64,000 nt of DNA from CAZHHH01 sp052400685 (GCA_052400685.1 JBQTGJ010000006.1); one strand, 5' to 3'. Positions 36,488 through 45,630 are shown, counted from the stretch's first letter. Made by a program: numbers and translations. Notes: generated by a model not told the origin, from the sequence alone.

Positions 36488-37360
36488 TTATCCAATTGTA
36501 TGATTCAGAATGAGTTCTTTAATCAAATCTTCAACATCCTTATCAGAAGAAGTCAGAGTCTTCGATTCTTTGGCCTGAAACACCACATTTTCAATGGTTT
36601 TGACTTTCGTCGGCGATCCCTTTAAACCAAGCCATTGTGCATCCGTTTCGACATCGTTAATTCCCCATTCCTGAATATTCAGATAAGCACGATCATTTGA
36701 CAAACTAATGTAATCGTCTGATTGCGTTTGGCGCTCAGTCAAAGTGCGTGCATGTTTAAATTTCATCACCAATTTGGCATTACGTGGCCTACAGGCAGCC
36801 GCCGATCCATTAACAGTAACAAGACATGGCAGCGGGGACTCAACAACTTCCACCCCTCTCTCCAGCCTGCGGCGGATAGTAATTTTGCCTTTCTCTACAC
36901 CCAAAACTTCTTCGGCATATGTAATTTGAGGCAATCCAAGCTTCTCAGCCACTTGCGGTCCTACCTGTGCGGTATCCCCGTCAATAGCCTGACGCCCTGC
37001 CAGGATAACATCATATGATTTAATCTTACGCATCGCGCATGACAAAGCATAAGAAGTGGCCAAAGTATCAGAACCGGCAAAAGCACGATCTGTTAACAAA
37101 AAACCGCCATCTGCTCCGCGAAACATTCCTTCTCTTATAATGTCAGCTGCACGTCCGGGCCCCATTGTTAATATCGTAACAGTACTTCCTTTGTACTTGT
37201 CCTTTAGCCTAAGAGCTTGCTCCAGGGCATTGAGATCTTCCGGATTGAAAATGGCTGGCAACGCGGCCCGATTCACCGTGCCGTCGGCTTTCATCGCATC
37301 TTTGCCAACATTACGAGTGTCCGGTACCTGTTTGGCAAGAACAATAATCTTTAATCCCAT
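36488..37360 (-). CDS. etfB: Electron transfer flavoprotein, beta subunit
   Basis: 290 residues. Family motifs: IIVLAKQVPDTRNVGKDAMK, INPEDLNALE-like NPEDLNALEQALRL, TILTMGPGRAADIIREGMFR, GSDTLATSYALSCAMRKI, DVILAGRQAIDGDTAQVGPQ and, later, VEVVESPLPCLVTV. It binds the AMP or second flavin between the subunits. It leads the operon and has a promoter-like motif about 40 bp upstream. Confidence 0.95.
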   Translation of the reverse strand: MGLKIIVLAKQVPDTRNVGKDAMKADGTVNRAALPAIFNPEDLNALEQALRLKDKYKGSTVTILTMGPGRAADIIREGMFRGADGGFLLTDRAFAGSDTLATSYALSCAMRKIKSYDVILAGRQAIDGDTAQVGPQVAEKLGLPQITYAEEVLGVEKGKITIRRRLERGVEVVESPLPCLVTVNGSAAACRPRNAKLVMKFKHARTLTERQTQSDDYISLSNDRAYLNIQEWGINDVETDAQWLGLKGSPTKVKTIENVVFQAKESKTLTSSDKDVEDLIKELILNHTIG

Positions 37361-37400
37361 AATTATCTTAAATTTTATTACAAATCGTTATGAAAACTCA

Positions 37401-37430
37401 CAAATATAAGAAAAGGGGGTTTCCCCACAA
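37401..37430 (-). promoter_or_regulatory. Putative promoter of etfB-etfA-acd with internal inverted repeat
   Basis: On the minus strand TATATTTG (37401-37408) fits the -7 box, and CTTG/TTG near 37428-37430 is about 19 bp upstream. Between them GGGGAAACCCC (37415-37426) is an inverted repeat, a possible operator. Spacing fits; binding is inference. Confidence 0.45.
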
Positions 37431-37757
37431 GTAAAAAACCATACTGGAAGACAATCATTTAAGAAAAAAAATCCATCAACAGCAAAATGACAAATCCTAA
37501 AATTCAACCCAACAATCAGTTATAAAATGACATTTTCCAATATTTCAGACCACAATTAAAAAATAAGAAGCTTTATAAAACCACAATTTATACTTAGACT
37601 AAATTCAGATCGATCATTTAAACAAAAGCGTAAAAAACAACAAAGAAGGACCAATAATTCATTTGTAAAAATATAGTCCTATGCCAAAACAACTTCCGTC
37701 TATAAAACGTTATATACCTGCATGACGCTGGAATTTAATACTTGCATAAGAGGCGGA
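37431..37757. other. Intergenic spacer between divergent etfB and msrB, no gene seen
   Basis: AT-rich sequence upstream of palindromic element copy 5. No ORF or RNA gene recognised. The piece ATAAAACGTTATATACC near 37702-37718 is a loose match to the outer end of the palindromic element. Confidence 0.4.
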
Positions 37758-37850
37758 CTTCTGCGCTATGCATGTCCTGAAAATAGTCATTTACCATAGT
37801 AAATTCACTTTCCAGGACTTCACCAGCCTTTATCAAGCACCTAATTCTTT
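37758..37850 (+). repeat. Palindromic intergenic element, copy 5
   Basis: Outer arms GTCCTGAAAA (37774-) and TTTCCAGGAC (-37818) with inner CATTTAC...GTAAATT. Compared with CTCTC/GAGAG of copy 3 the outer stem has changed on both sides and still pairs (GTCCTG/CAGGAC). Left flank CTTCTGCGCTATGC matches the CTTCTGCGTTACGC of other copies. It lies just upstream of msrB. Confidence 0.7.
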
Positions 37851-37874
37851 TGATAATGCTATTAAAAAACAAAA

Positions 37875-38342
37875 ATGCGAACAAAGAGACTAATAATAAC
37901 CTATATCATAATTGCAGCTTCAACATTTTTATGTGAGGCACAGGAACCTGTTGATACAATTAAAATGGAACCATTAAAATTCAGACAATTGACCCCCGAA
38001 GAAATGGCGGTCATTAAGTACAAGGGGACAGAACGTCCATTTAGCGGTATTTATTACATGCATAATGAAACCGGGACATACACTTGCAAACAGTGTGGAG
38101 CTCCGCTATATCGCTCAAAAGACAAATTTGACGCACAATGCGGATGGCCCTCATTTGATGATGAAATTAAGAATGCTGTGAAAAGAGTACCGGATGCAGA
38201 CGGAAGAAGAACTGAAATAGTGTGCAACAATTGTGGGGCCCATCTTGGACATGTTTTTATTGGAGAAGGATTTACACCAAAAGATACGCGTCACTGCGTG
38301 AATAGCATTTCACTCCAATTTACCCCTGACAAACCGGAATAA
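37875..38342 (+). CDS. msrB: Exported peptide-methionine (R)-S-oxide reductase
   Basis: 155 residues. An N-terminal signal peptide (MRTKRLIITYIIIAASTFLC, cleavage near CEA-QE) directs it to the periplasm. The MsrB domain has two zinc CxxC pairs (C71/C74 in CKQCGAP, C117/C120 in CNNCGAH), WPSFDDEI, and the catalytic cysteine C141 in RHCVNSISLQF; C89 may be a resolving cysteine. It repairs methionine-R-sulfoxide in exported proteins. Its stop codon is followed without gap by the stop codon of the convergent gene. Confidence 0.95.
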   Translation: MRTKRLIITYIIIAASTFLCEAQEPVDTIKMEPLKFRQLTPEEMAVIKYKGTERPFSGIYYMHNETGTYTCKQCGAPLYRSKDKFDAQCGWPSFDDEIKNAVKRVPDADGRRTEIVCNNCGAHLGHVFIGEGFTPKDTRHCVNSISLQFTPDKPE

Positions 38343-38693
38343 CTACCGAACCAGGATCTTATAAGTCAATGGTTTAATCCACTGATCAGAGGTTACATGC
38401 ACCAAAAATACCCCTTTTCTCAAATAATAGGCGGGCACAATTGCCGTACCATAGAAAGAATCCACCCTACTTTTGTAAACCTCTTTACCTGTCAAGTCGT
38501 AAACCCGTATAATAGCTGTTTTTAAGTGATCCGAAGAAACAACAATATTCCCTGTGCCACTATCATAATTAACAGACACAGAATCAACTGGTGCAGCAGA
38601 AATAAAAGAAGACTGCGCATTTAAAGCAACACCCATTAACAGCCAAATAAACGAAGCCATCAAGACACAAATAAATCTTCTTTTCATAATCAA
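38343..38693 (-). CDS. Small secreted protein made almost only of a T9SS type A-like sorting domain
   Basis: 116 residues. After a signal peptide (ending ALNAQS) the mature 90 residues match the T9SS C-terminal domain pattern: SVNYDSGTGNIVVSS, AIIRVYDLTGKEVYKS, VPAYYLRKGVFLVHVTS and the basic end LTYKILVR. There is no cargo domain. It may be a stand-alone DUF3244-like protein, the remnant of a larger T9SS cargo, or a small secreted product. It ends exactly where msrB ends on the opposite strand. Confidence 0.75.
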   Translation of the reverse strand: MIMKRRFICVLMASFIWLLMGVALNAQSSFISAAPVDSVSVNYDSGTGNIVVSSDHLKTAIIRVYDLTGKEVYKSRVDSFYGTAIVPAYYLRKGVFLVHVTSDQWIKPLTYKILVR

Positions 38694-38871
38694 CTCATTT
38701 ATAATAAATGATGGTATTCTGGAAATAGGTCAAAAGCCATCAACTCTTTAATACCCAAATACTATAATTTTAAATGTCAGCATTTTGGACATAAAAATAA
38801 TAATTCCTGATTAACTCCCTGCATAATCAATCAATTTTCCACGTTATTGCTCTCGATAAAAATTCAACGTT

Positions 38872-38970
38872 TGCGTTATGATTGTCCTCAAAATGGTTAC
38901 TGACCGCAGTAACCCCATTTTCTCAATCTATAGAAGCCCCCAAAATAAAACTCACTTATCTGACTGCCGC
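38872..38970 (+). repeat. Palindromic intergenic element, copy 6
   Basis: Core with outer AAAATGG/CCATTTT (38890-38896, 38915-38921) and perfect inner TTACTG/CAGTAA around ACCG. Both sides of the inner stem differ from other copies yet still pair. Left flank CAACGTTTGCGTTATG matches the shared CAACTTCTGCGTTACG. It lies downstream of the ABC transporter and upstream of the CTD gene. Confidence 0.7.
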
Positions 38971-39076
38971 TAAAGCAAAAGATATCGACAAAAAAAAAAT
39001 CCAGAAAACAAAGAACCCCTTCATACTCCAAACATTACTGGATTACGAAAGGGATTCAAATAAGTTTCAAATGGTA

Positions 39077-40900
39077 CTAATCTCTCATTTGCAAACCATG
39101 AAGTTTCTTGTAGATACCATTCTTAGTAATAAGATCCTCATGGGTTCCTACTTCCACAATTTCACCCTCATGAAAAACACATATAAGATCGGCATTACGT
39201 ACCGTAGATAAACGGTGAGCAATAACAATAGAGGTACGATTAGCCATAAGGTTATCAAGCGCATCCTGCACCAACAATTCGGATTCAGTATCAAGAGCCG
39301 AAGTGGCCTCATCAAGAATCATGATAGGGGGATTCTTCAACACAGCGCGGGCAATACTTAAACGCTGCCTTTGGCCGCCGGAGAGTTTACCGCCCCGATC
39401 GCCGACCATTGTTTCATAACCATGACTCGTTTCCATAATAAAATCATGCGCATTGGCTACCTTGGCAGCATTTATCACATCGTCCATTGTTGCCGATTCA
39501 ACGCCAAAGGTAATATTGTTAAAAATGGTATCGTTAAAAAGAATGGCATCCTGATTAACATTCCCCATGATATGACGCAAATCCTGCAACTTTAAATCAC
39601 GAATATCGATGCCATCAATTAAAATAGCACCGGACTTAACATCGTAAAAACGTGGCAGCAGATCAACAAAAGTAGATTTACCACTCCCCGACTGCCCCAC
39701 CAGGGCAATTGTTTTTCCTTTAGGAATAGATAAACTGACATTTTTAAGCACCGGTTTCTCGGCATACGAAAAGGTCACATTTCTATATTCAATTGCAGAA
39801 TTAAGATCAACAATGGTTTTAGCATCAGCAGCCTCCATTATTGAAACATCAGCCTGCAAAACCATATCTATTCGTTCGTATGCGGCCAGTCCTTTTTGTA
39901 TACTAAAAAAAGCTTGTGAAAACGCTTTCGACGGATTGATGATTAAATAAAAAATCCCTATGTATGATAAAAAGGCCGCAGGAGCCAATCCACTTTCCTG
40001 ACTTAAAATCAAGGTTCCACCAAACCAAACCACCAGCACAATCACAATGGTTCCTAAAAATTCACTGACAGGATGCGCCAATTCGCGACGACGCATCAAC
40101 TTATTCATAATGTGCCGATAATCTTCAATCTCGTTATTATAACGAGCGTCCATCTTTTTCTCAGCATTAAAAGCCTTTATGATTCTCAGTCCTGATAATG
40201 TTTCTTCAAGAACACCCAAAATAACGCCCATTTTGGTCTGTCCTTTCATCGAACTTTTCTTCAAACTACGACCAATACGACCAATTATTAGTCCCGCTAA
40301 AGGAAGCATCACCAAAACAAAAGCGGTTAATTCAACGCTAAATATCAGCATGGTGACCAGATATACTACAATCATCACCGGATTTTTCAAAGCCATATCC
40401 AGCGATGACATAATTGAATTTTCAACTTCCTGAACATCACCTGTCGAACGGGAAATGATGTCTCCTTTTCGCTCCTCGCTAAAAAAACTTAGAGGAAGTC
40501 TTAATATTTTATCGTACAACATCTTGCGAATATCCCGCACAACACCATTGCGCAATCCAACACTGGTATATGAGGCCAAAAAAGATGTCCCAACCTTTAA
40601 TAAAGTTCCTACAATGAGAAATACACCAACAAAAAGCAGTGACCAACCAGGTCCATATTGGGTTTTAAAATAAGTAATGTAGTAATACAAATTATTTATA
40701 ACCGTGTCCAGATCAAAAGCAAAAGGGACTAACTCATGCACCTCACTATCCTGCAGCAAAATAATTTCCAGCATCGGGATCATCATGGCTATGGAAAAAA
40801 CCGCAAATAAAGCCGATAACAAATTAAAAGTAAAGTTTAAAGCCAAAATATGTTTATAAGGCTTCAGAAACTTCCAGGCAATCTTGAAAAATTCCTTCAT
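39077..40900 (-). CDS. MsbA-like ABC exporter (fused permease and ATPase)
   Basis: 607 residues. Six membrane helices occupy about 15-320 (ILALNFTFNLLSALFAVFSI, LLFVGVFLIVGTLLKVGTSF, etc.), followed by the nucleotide-binding domain with Walker A GQSGSGKS (about 402), Q-loop region, signature LSGGQRQRLSIAR (about 507), Walker B IMILDEATSALD and the switch His in IVIAHRLST. This half-transporter works as a homodimer. Lipid A or lysophospholipid flipping is the usual role of the closest group. The substrate here is inferred, not shown. Confidence 0.92.
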   Translation of the reverse strand: MKEFFKIAWKFLKPYKHILALNFTFNLLSALFAVFSIAMMIPMLEIILLQDSEVHELVPFAFDLDTVINNLYYYITYFKTQYGPGWSLLFVGVFLIVGTLLKVGTSFLASYTSVGLRNGVVRDIRKMLYDKILRLPLSFFSEERKGDIISRSTGDVQEVENSIMSSLDMALKNPVMIVVYLVTMLIFSVELTAFVLVMLPLAGLIIGRIGRSLKKSSMKGQTKMGVILGVLEETLSGLRIIKAFNAEKKMDARYNNEIEDYRHIMNKLMRRRELAHPVSEFLGTIVIVLVVWFGGTLILSQESGLAPAAFLSYIGIFYLIINPSKAFSQAFFSIQKGLAAYERIDMVLQADVSIMEAADAKTIVDLNSAIEYRNVTFSYAEKPVLKNVSLSIPKGKTIALVGQSGSGKSTFVDLLPRFYDVKSGAILIDGIDIRDLKLQDLRHIMGNVNQDAILFNDTIFNNITFGVESATMDDVINAAKVANAHDFIMETSHGYETMVGDRGGKLSGGQRQRLSIARAVLKNPPIMILDEATSALDTESELLVQDALDNLMANRTSIVIAHRLSTVRNADLICVFHEGEIVEVGTHEDLITKNGIYKKLHGLQMRD

Positions 40901-40965
40901 CTATCCAATTCAACAGTTAATAATATACGCCAAACAGGCACACCGGCAAAGGTAGGAAAAGAAGC

Positions 40966-41012
40966 CAAAAAACAAAGAGGAGCTCCTTCTGTAGCTAAAG
41001 AAACGCCTCTTC
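40966..41012 (-). terminator. Probable terminator of purB
   Basis: Minus-strand AAGAGG/CCTCTT stem with an internal TTCT/AGAA stem, followed by TGTTTTTTGG. It lies 19 bp after the purB stop. The long loop makes this less certain than the others. Confidence 0.5.
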
Positions 41013-41030
41013 AAATGACATTATTTCAGC

Positions 41031-42386
41031 TTAAAACATATTAACGCCAGTATAAGCAGAAGGTGTCAACTTACGAAGCTCCGACTTCACTTCATCTGAA
41101 ATCTGCAATTCATCAATAAAAGCAGCAATAGACCCGGCCGTGATAGCAGAATTAGTTCTTGTCAGTGCCTTAAGCGCCTCATAGGGATTAGGATAACCTT
41201 CCCGTCGCAAAATTGTTTGAATACCTTCGGCCACCACAGCCCAATTATCTTCCAAATCCGCTTTCACCGCTGCTTCGTTAAGTAATAATTTACTCAGTCC
41301 TTTTTGAATTGACTGAATTGCAATGATAGAATGCCCCAAAGGAACGCCAATATTACGTAAAACAGTACTGTCGGTAAGATCTCTCTGTAAACGCGAAACC
41401 GGCAATTTAGCAGACAAATGCTCAAAAACAGCATTGGCAAGTCCCAGATTACCTTCAGCATTTTCGAAGTCGATGGGATTAACTTTATGAGGCATAGCAC
41501 TGGATCCCACCTCTCCCTTTTTTATACTCTGCTTAAAATATTCCATCATGACATACATCCATATGTCACGTGACAAATCAAGCATAATGGTATTAATACG
41601 CTTAAGATTATCAAAAATCGCCGCCAAATTATCATAGTTACTTATTTGGGTCGTAAACGGCTCGCGCTCAAGCCCCAATTTATCGTTAAGAAAACGATTA
41701 GCAAAAGCCACCCAATCAATATCAGGATAAGCAACATGATGGGCGTTAAAATTACCCGTTGCCCCGCCGAACTTTGCAGAACAAGGAACCGCTTTCAGCA
41801 TGTTCAGTTGTTTATTCAACCGATCCACAAAAACCATCAATTCCTTTCCTAAATGAGTAGGAGAAGCTGGCTGACCATGTGTCTTAGCCAACATAGGGAC
41901 ATCTTTCCACTCCTGCGCCATCTTCGTTAGCTGACCAATCATATCCTCCAGCAAAGGATAATAAACGTCTTTAATACCGTCACGCAACGATGCGGGAACC
42001 GAAGTATTGTTGATATCCTGAGAAGTCAGTCCAAAATGAATAAACTCTTTAAAAGCCTGTAGCCCTAATGTGTCAAAACATTCTTTCAGAAAATACTCAA
42101 CAGCCTTAACATCATGATTGGTCACCGATTCAATGCTTTTAATCCTTTCGGCATCTTCAATCTTAAACTCCTTATAAATGGCTCTCAACTTATCAAAATA
42201 CGAAGCATCAAAAGCAGAAAGTTGCTTCAAAGGGATTTCGCACAAAGCGATAAAATACTCCACCTCCACCATCACACGATACCTTATTAAGGCATATTCG
42301 GAAAAATAGGAAGCTAAAGCGTCAACTTTTTTACGATAACGACCGTCGATAGGAGAAATAGCTGTTAGTAACTGAATATCGAGCAT
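41031..42386 (-). CDS. purB: Adenylosuccinate lyase
   Basis: 451 residues. PurB cleaves SAICAR to AICAR and adenylosuccinate to AMP, each with release of fumarate. Signatures are ISPIDGRYRKKVDALASYFS at the N-terminus, THGQPASPTHLGKEL, and the fumarase/lyase loop SSAMPHKVNPIDFENAEG (about 289-306) with the catalytic serine. Length is that of the 450-residue E. coli-type group. A Bacteroidota promoter sits 22 bp upstream. Not clustered with other purine genes. Confidence 0.96.
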   Translation of the reverse strand: MLDIQLLTAISPIDGRYRKKVDALASYFSEYALIRYRVMVEVEYFIALCEIPLKQLSAFDASYFDKLRAIYKEFKIEDAERIKSIESVTNHDVKAVEYFLKECFDTLGLQAFKEFIHFGLTSQDINNTSVPASLRDGIKDVYYPLLEDMIGQLTKMAQEWKDVPMLAKTHGQPASPTHLGKELMVFVDRLNKQLNMLKAVPCSAKFGGATGNFNAHHVAYPDIDWVAFANRFLNDKLGLEREPFTTQISNYDNLAAIFDNLKRINTIMLDLSRDIWMYVMMEYFKQSIKKGEVGSSAMPHKVNPIDFENAEGNLGLANAVFEHLSAKLPVSRLQRDLTDSTVLRNIGVPLGHSIIAIQSIQKGLSKLLLNEAAVKADLEDNWAVVAEGIQTILRREGYPNPYEALKALTRTNSAITAGSIAAFIDELQISDEVKSELRKLTPSAYTGVNMF

Positions 42387-42407
42387 AACAAATGGTTAGT
42401 TTTGCCG

Positions 42408-42440
42408 CAAAGGTAGTAAAATTTGACATGTAAAATACAA
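42408..42440 (-). promoter_or_regulatory. Promoter of purB
   Basis: Minus strand TACCTTTG (42408-42415), followed by CGGC, is a classical Bacteroidota -7 box. TTG lies at 42438-42440, 22 bp upstream. The leader is about 20 nt. Confidence 0.55.
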
Positions 42441-42579
42441 TGATTAGATGGTGATACCGTGATTTTTCATCATAAAGTAAACATCCATGCATAAACACAC
42501 ACACACTAAATATTTCAAAAAAGCAGCCAATAATAACAAATTGTCTCTTAATAAAACAGAACCCTATCATTAAAAAAAC

Positions 42580-42587
42580 TATTTTTG
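42580..42587 (+). promoter_or_regulatory. -7 promoter box (TATTTTTG) before the NfeD gene
   Basis: TATTTTTG lies 20 bp before the ATG at 42608. No -33 TTTG at normal spacing was found. Confidence 0.4.
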
Positions 42588-42607
42588 AATAATATAAACA
42601 CGATACT

Positions 42608-44014
42608 ATGAAAACCCGATATCTCTTTCTTTTCTTTTTCATTCAACTGTTAATGCCCCATGCCCTCAAGGCCGATTCTGATACCACGCAAGTCTACCGA
42701 CTGCCAATATTCGACAACATCAACAGCACCACATGGGTACACGTAAAGCATGGATTTGAAGAGGCAGCAAAATTAAATGCCGATGTTATTATAGTACATT
42801 TAAATACGTACGGTGGTGAAGTTATATTTGCTGATAGTATACGCACCAAGATATTGAACACTTCCACTCCTGTTCACGTTTTTATTGATAACAATGCCGC
42901 CAGTGCCGGCGCCCTCATATCCATTGCCTGCGATAAAATATTTATGCGACCGGGGGCTAATATTGGTGCAGCAACCGTTGTAAACCAAACGGGCGAACAA
43001 ATGCCCGATAAATACCAGAGCTATATGCGCTCAACCATAAGGGCCACCGCCGAAGCACATGGTAAAGACACCTTAATCACGAAAAACGACACCATAATAA
43101 AATGGATACGGGATCCTCGCATCGCTGAAGCAATGGTAGACCAACGGCTTGTAATCCCCGGATTGGTTGACTCCAGTCAGGTTCTAACCTTTACAGCATT
43201 AGAAGCAATTGAATACAACTATTGTGATGGGTTAGCCGACAACATGGATGACGTAATTAAACAGCTGGGATACCAAAATTACACCATTAAAAGTTTCGAA
43301 CCCTCTTTATACGACAATCTTAAGGGATTTCTTAACAGCCCGATGCTCAGAGGGCTTCTGATACTTATCATTATTGGCGGCATCTATTTTGAGATGCAAT
43401 CACCAGGCATTGGATTTCCGCTTGCAATAGCCGTCTTAGGTGCGATTCTGTATTTTGCACCGCTTTACATTGACGGACTGGCGGCCAATTGGGAAATAAT
43501 AATCTTCGTCATTGGGATAGCCCTAATAGCACTTGAGGTATTTGTGATACCAGGTTTTGGTGTCGCGGGGGTGAGCGGTATCATCCTTACAATAACAGGA
43601 CTGACTCTGGCTCTTGTTAAAAACGTGGCGTTTAACTTTGAAAATGTAGATAATTCTGATTTTGTGGAGGCATTACTTACCGTCTTTCTGGGCATGTCAG
43701 GCGGAATTATATTAACCATTTATTTAAGTAACAAACTAATTACCGCGGAAAAAGGCGTTTTCTCAAAAATTGCGCTCAAAACATCGCAGGATGTAAATCT
43801 TGGCTATATTGCCGTAGACAACACCCTAAGTGCTCTAATCGGGAAAACGGGTATCGCATCCACGGTCTTACGCCCATCAGGGAAAGTCTTAATTGAAGGG
43901 GAATATTACGATGCCAGAGCCACAGACCATTTCATAGAAAAAAACGAACCGATTAAAGTAATAAGTTATAGTTCGGGCCAGCTAAATGTGCGACAATACG
44001 TGCAAAAATTATAG
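42608..44014 (+). CDS. NfeD family membrane-bound ClpP-class serine protease
   Basis: 468 residues (long NfeD1b form). Signal peptide (ending ALKAD), then a ClpP/crotonase-like protease domain (about 25-215; INTTTWVH-like INSTTWVHVKHGFEEAAKLN, HVFIDNNAASAGALISIAC with the probable catalytic Ser in ASAGAL, ANIGAATVVNQTGEQMPDKY). Then four or so membrane helices (about 238-375) and a C-terminal OB-fold NfeD domain (about 390-468; LIGKTGIASTVLRPSGKVLI). Partners of such proteins are usually stomatin/SPFH proteins in lipid rafts; none is encoded next to it here. Confidence 0.93.
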   Translation: MKTRYLFLFFFIQLLMPHALKADSDTTQVYRLPIFDNINSTTWVHVKHGFEEAAKLNADVIIVHLNTYGGEVIFADSIRTKILNTSTPVHVFIDNNAASAGALISIACDKIFMRPGANIGAATVVNQTGEQMPDKYQSYMRSTIRATAEAHGKDTLITKNDTIIKWIRDPRIAEAMVDQRLVIPGLVDSSQVLTFTALEAIEYNYCDGLADNMDDVIKQLGYQNYTIKSFEPSLYDNLKGFLNSPMLRGLLILIIIGGIYFEMQSPGIGFPLAIAVLGAILYFAPLYIDGLAANWEIIIFVIGIALIALEVFVIPGFGVAGVSGIILTITGLTLALVKNVAFNFENVDNSDFVEALLTVFLGMSGGIILTIYLSNKLITAEKGVFSKIALKTSQDVNLGYIAVDNTLSALIGKTGIASTVLRPSGKVLIEGEYYDARATDHFIEKNEPIKVISYSSGQLNVRQYVQKL

Positions 44015-44138
44015 CACCAGCAGAAAATAAAAAAATAAATTCAGAAACAGAAGCTTCAAACAATCCTAAAAGAATAAAATTCAAACACATAGTCATCAAA
44101 GAAAAATTCAAAAAAAAATTGAATATTTTTTCAATCTA

Positions 44139-44171
44139 TTTGTTGCTGAAATATAAAATTTCGTATTTTTC
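44139..44171 (+). promoter_or_regulatory. Promoter of the small charged protein gene
   Basis: TTTG at 44139-44142 and TATTTTTC at 44164-44171, spaced by 21 bp, match the -33/-7 pattern with one mismatch. The start codon is 46 bp downstream. Confidence 0.5.
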
Positions 44172-44201
44172 ACCCGAAATAAATACCCATTTTTAAATTA
44201 T

Positions 44202-44207
44202 AGGAGG
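44202..44207 (+). promoter_or_regulatory. Strong Shine-Dalgarno AGGAGG
   Basis: AGGAGG ends 9 bp before the ATG at 44217. Such a full Shine-Dalgarno is unusual among the genes of this window, most of which have none, and it supports both the start and high translation. Confidence 0.8.
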
Positions 44208-44216
44208 AACATAAAA

Positions 44217-44423
44217 ATGAAAGGAAAAAAGCTTCCCAAGAAAAATTCCGGGATGTATCAAGACGAAGAAGCTATCAAAAAACCGGGGGTAAAGCTATCT
44301 AAAGAGAAAAGGTCGAAGAAACTTTCAATCTATGATGTGGATGATATCGACGAAATAGAGAAATACAAAATCGACGACGATTTTGATTTCTATGCAGAAG
44401 ACGACGATGATGATTTATATTAA
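44217..44423 (+). CDS. Small bipartite charged protein (basic N-half, acidic C-half)
   Basis: 68 residues, recognised as a gene because of its promoter and perfect Shine-Dalgarno. The first 35 residues are lysine-rich (KGKKLPKKNSG, KLSKEKRSKKLS). The last 32 are strongly acidic (YDVDDIDEIEKYKIDDDFDF, YAEDDDDDLY). No signal peptide or membrane segment. Such charge separation suggests a nucleic-acid or ribosome-associated protein or an intramolecular salt bridge, but this is only a guess. I do not recognise the family. Confidence 0.7.
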   Translation: MKGKKLPKKNSGMYQDEEAIKKPGVKLSKEKRSKKLSIYDVDDIDEIEKYKIDDDFDFYAEDDDDDLY

Positions 44424-45018
44424 TTAGTGTCAGCAAGCGTTTTTTTGGCAATCACTAATTAATTATTGCAAAAAAAACGATGAAGCGTCTCAGCTAAACA
44501 AAAATATAATAATCTATAAGTTCTAAGACGCAAGAAGCTTCGCTTCTTCTGAGCAGTACATTTGTTTTTCGTGTAATCTATTTTGACGGAACAGATATGG
44601 CCGGTAACGTAAAACGCTAGCCAATTGATGAACGTCGCACATCAAATAATGACACAGAAACAGGAATGGCTGTCCGGAAGAAGCGGTGGCTATTGTGTAT
44701 AATTGCGTGTATCAAAACACAGTGCAACTCCCCCAGCATTAGCATATATCAAAAGGAGACAACCCCTTGAAAAATAGTTCAGGAGATAGTTCTAGCCTCT
44801 CTCGCATTAGGAATTCTCTCATCAATTCTCTCATCCACATACAAGACAGTCTTTAAAATCAATTAAGAAATAAAAAAGTCTTAACCATAAAGAGGGTGCA
44901 GGGCAAGCCAATTAATAAATCAACATTACTTTCAGAAATAAGCACAGCTTTCAATATAATAGCGCTAAGGGAACACACAAGCTCTTTATCAAACTGATCG
45001 CCCGAGCAACAGAAATCT
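44424..45018. other. Long intergenic region without recognised genes
   Basis: 595 bp. A weak ATTAGTG/CACTAAT inverted repeat (44423-44459) could end transcription of the small charged protein. A short AGAAG-CTTCG-CTTCT hairpin lies near 44529-44545. The middle is less AT-rich than other spacers here and could be decayed coding sequence, but no protein family could be read in any frame. Confidence 0.4.
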
Positions 45019-45630
45019 CTATTTCACCAAAAAATCAAAAAAACACTGATCTTCAATAAACCCCTGAAGACGGTCGCCTATGGACACAGCCCCGACTCCG
45101 GCAGGCGTTCCGGTATAAATTAAATCTCCGATTTTCAGTGTAAAATATTTAGAGACATGCGCAATAATTTGATTGACATCAAAAAGCATATCCTTACTAT
45201 TCCCTTTTTGACGAAGCTCTCCGTTCACCAATAACTTAAAATTTATGTTATTTAAATCCGGCAAATCGTCTATCGAAACAAAGCTGGAAATAACAGCAGA
45301 TCCGTCAAAAGCTTTACATTTCTCCCACGGGAGTCCTTTTCCCCGTAACTCATCCTGTAAATCGCGAGCCGTAAAATCCACCCCTAATGCCAGTTCATTA
45401 TAATAGCGAGGCGCAAATTGAGGTTCAATATTTTTACCCAACCGGTTTATTTTGATAACTAGTTCCACTTCATGATGAAACAAATTGGCAAAATCAGGCA
45501 AATAAAACGGATCATTATTTCTGAGCAAAGCAGAATCGGGTTTCAAAAAGACCACCGGCTCCGGGGGCAGAGGATTTTTCAATTCTTTGGCATGCTCCCC
45601 GTAATTCCGACCAATACATAATATTTTCAT
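45019..45630 (-). CDS. Fumarylacetoacetate hydrolase family protein
   Basis: 203 residues, the short single-domain form. Metal ligands sit in HHEVELVIKI (two Glu) and GVDFTARDLQDELRGKG (Asp), with PWEKCKAFDGSAVIS and the closing motif GDLIYTGTPAGVGAVSIGD. Such enzymes hydrolyse or decarboxylate beta-diketo acids such as acylpyruvates or oxaloacetate. Substrate unknown. The exonuclease gene lies 87 bp upstream on the same strand. A possible -7 box TATTTTTG (45636-45643) right before the ATG would give a near-leaderless mRNA. Confidence 0.9.
   Translation of the reverse strand: MKILCIGRNYGEHAKELKNPLPPEPVVFLKPDSALLRNNDPFYLPDFANLFHHEVELVIKINRLGKNIEPQFAPRYYNELALGVDFTARDLQDELRGKGLPWEKCKAFDGSAVISSFVSIDDLPDLNNINFKLLVNGELRQKGNSKDMLFDVNQIIAHVSKYFTLKIGDLIYTGTPAGVGAVSIGDRLQGFIEDQCFFDFLVK

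Noticed and set aside
38882..39211. Plus-strand open frame of 109 codons
   Set aside because: It begins inside palindromic element copy 6 and ends inside the 3' part of the ABC exporter gene on the other strand; no family resemblance or start signals.
44500..44600. Hairpin AGAAG-CTTCG-CTTCT as an RNA gene or element copy
   Set aside because: Short stem, no tail of T, and no match to the element beyond chance.
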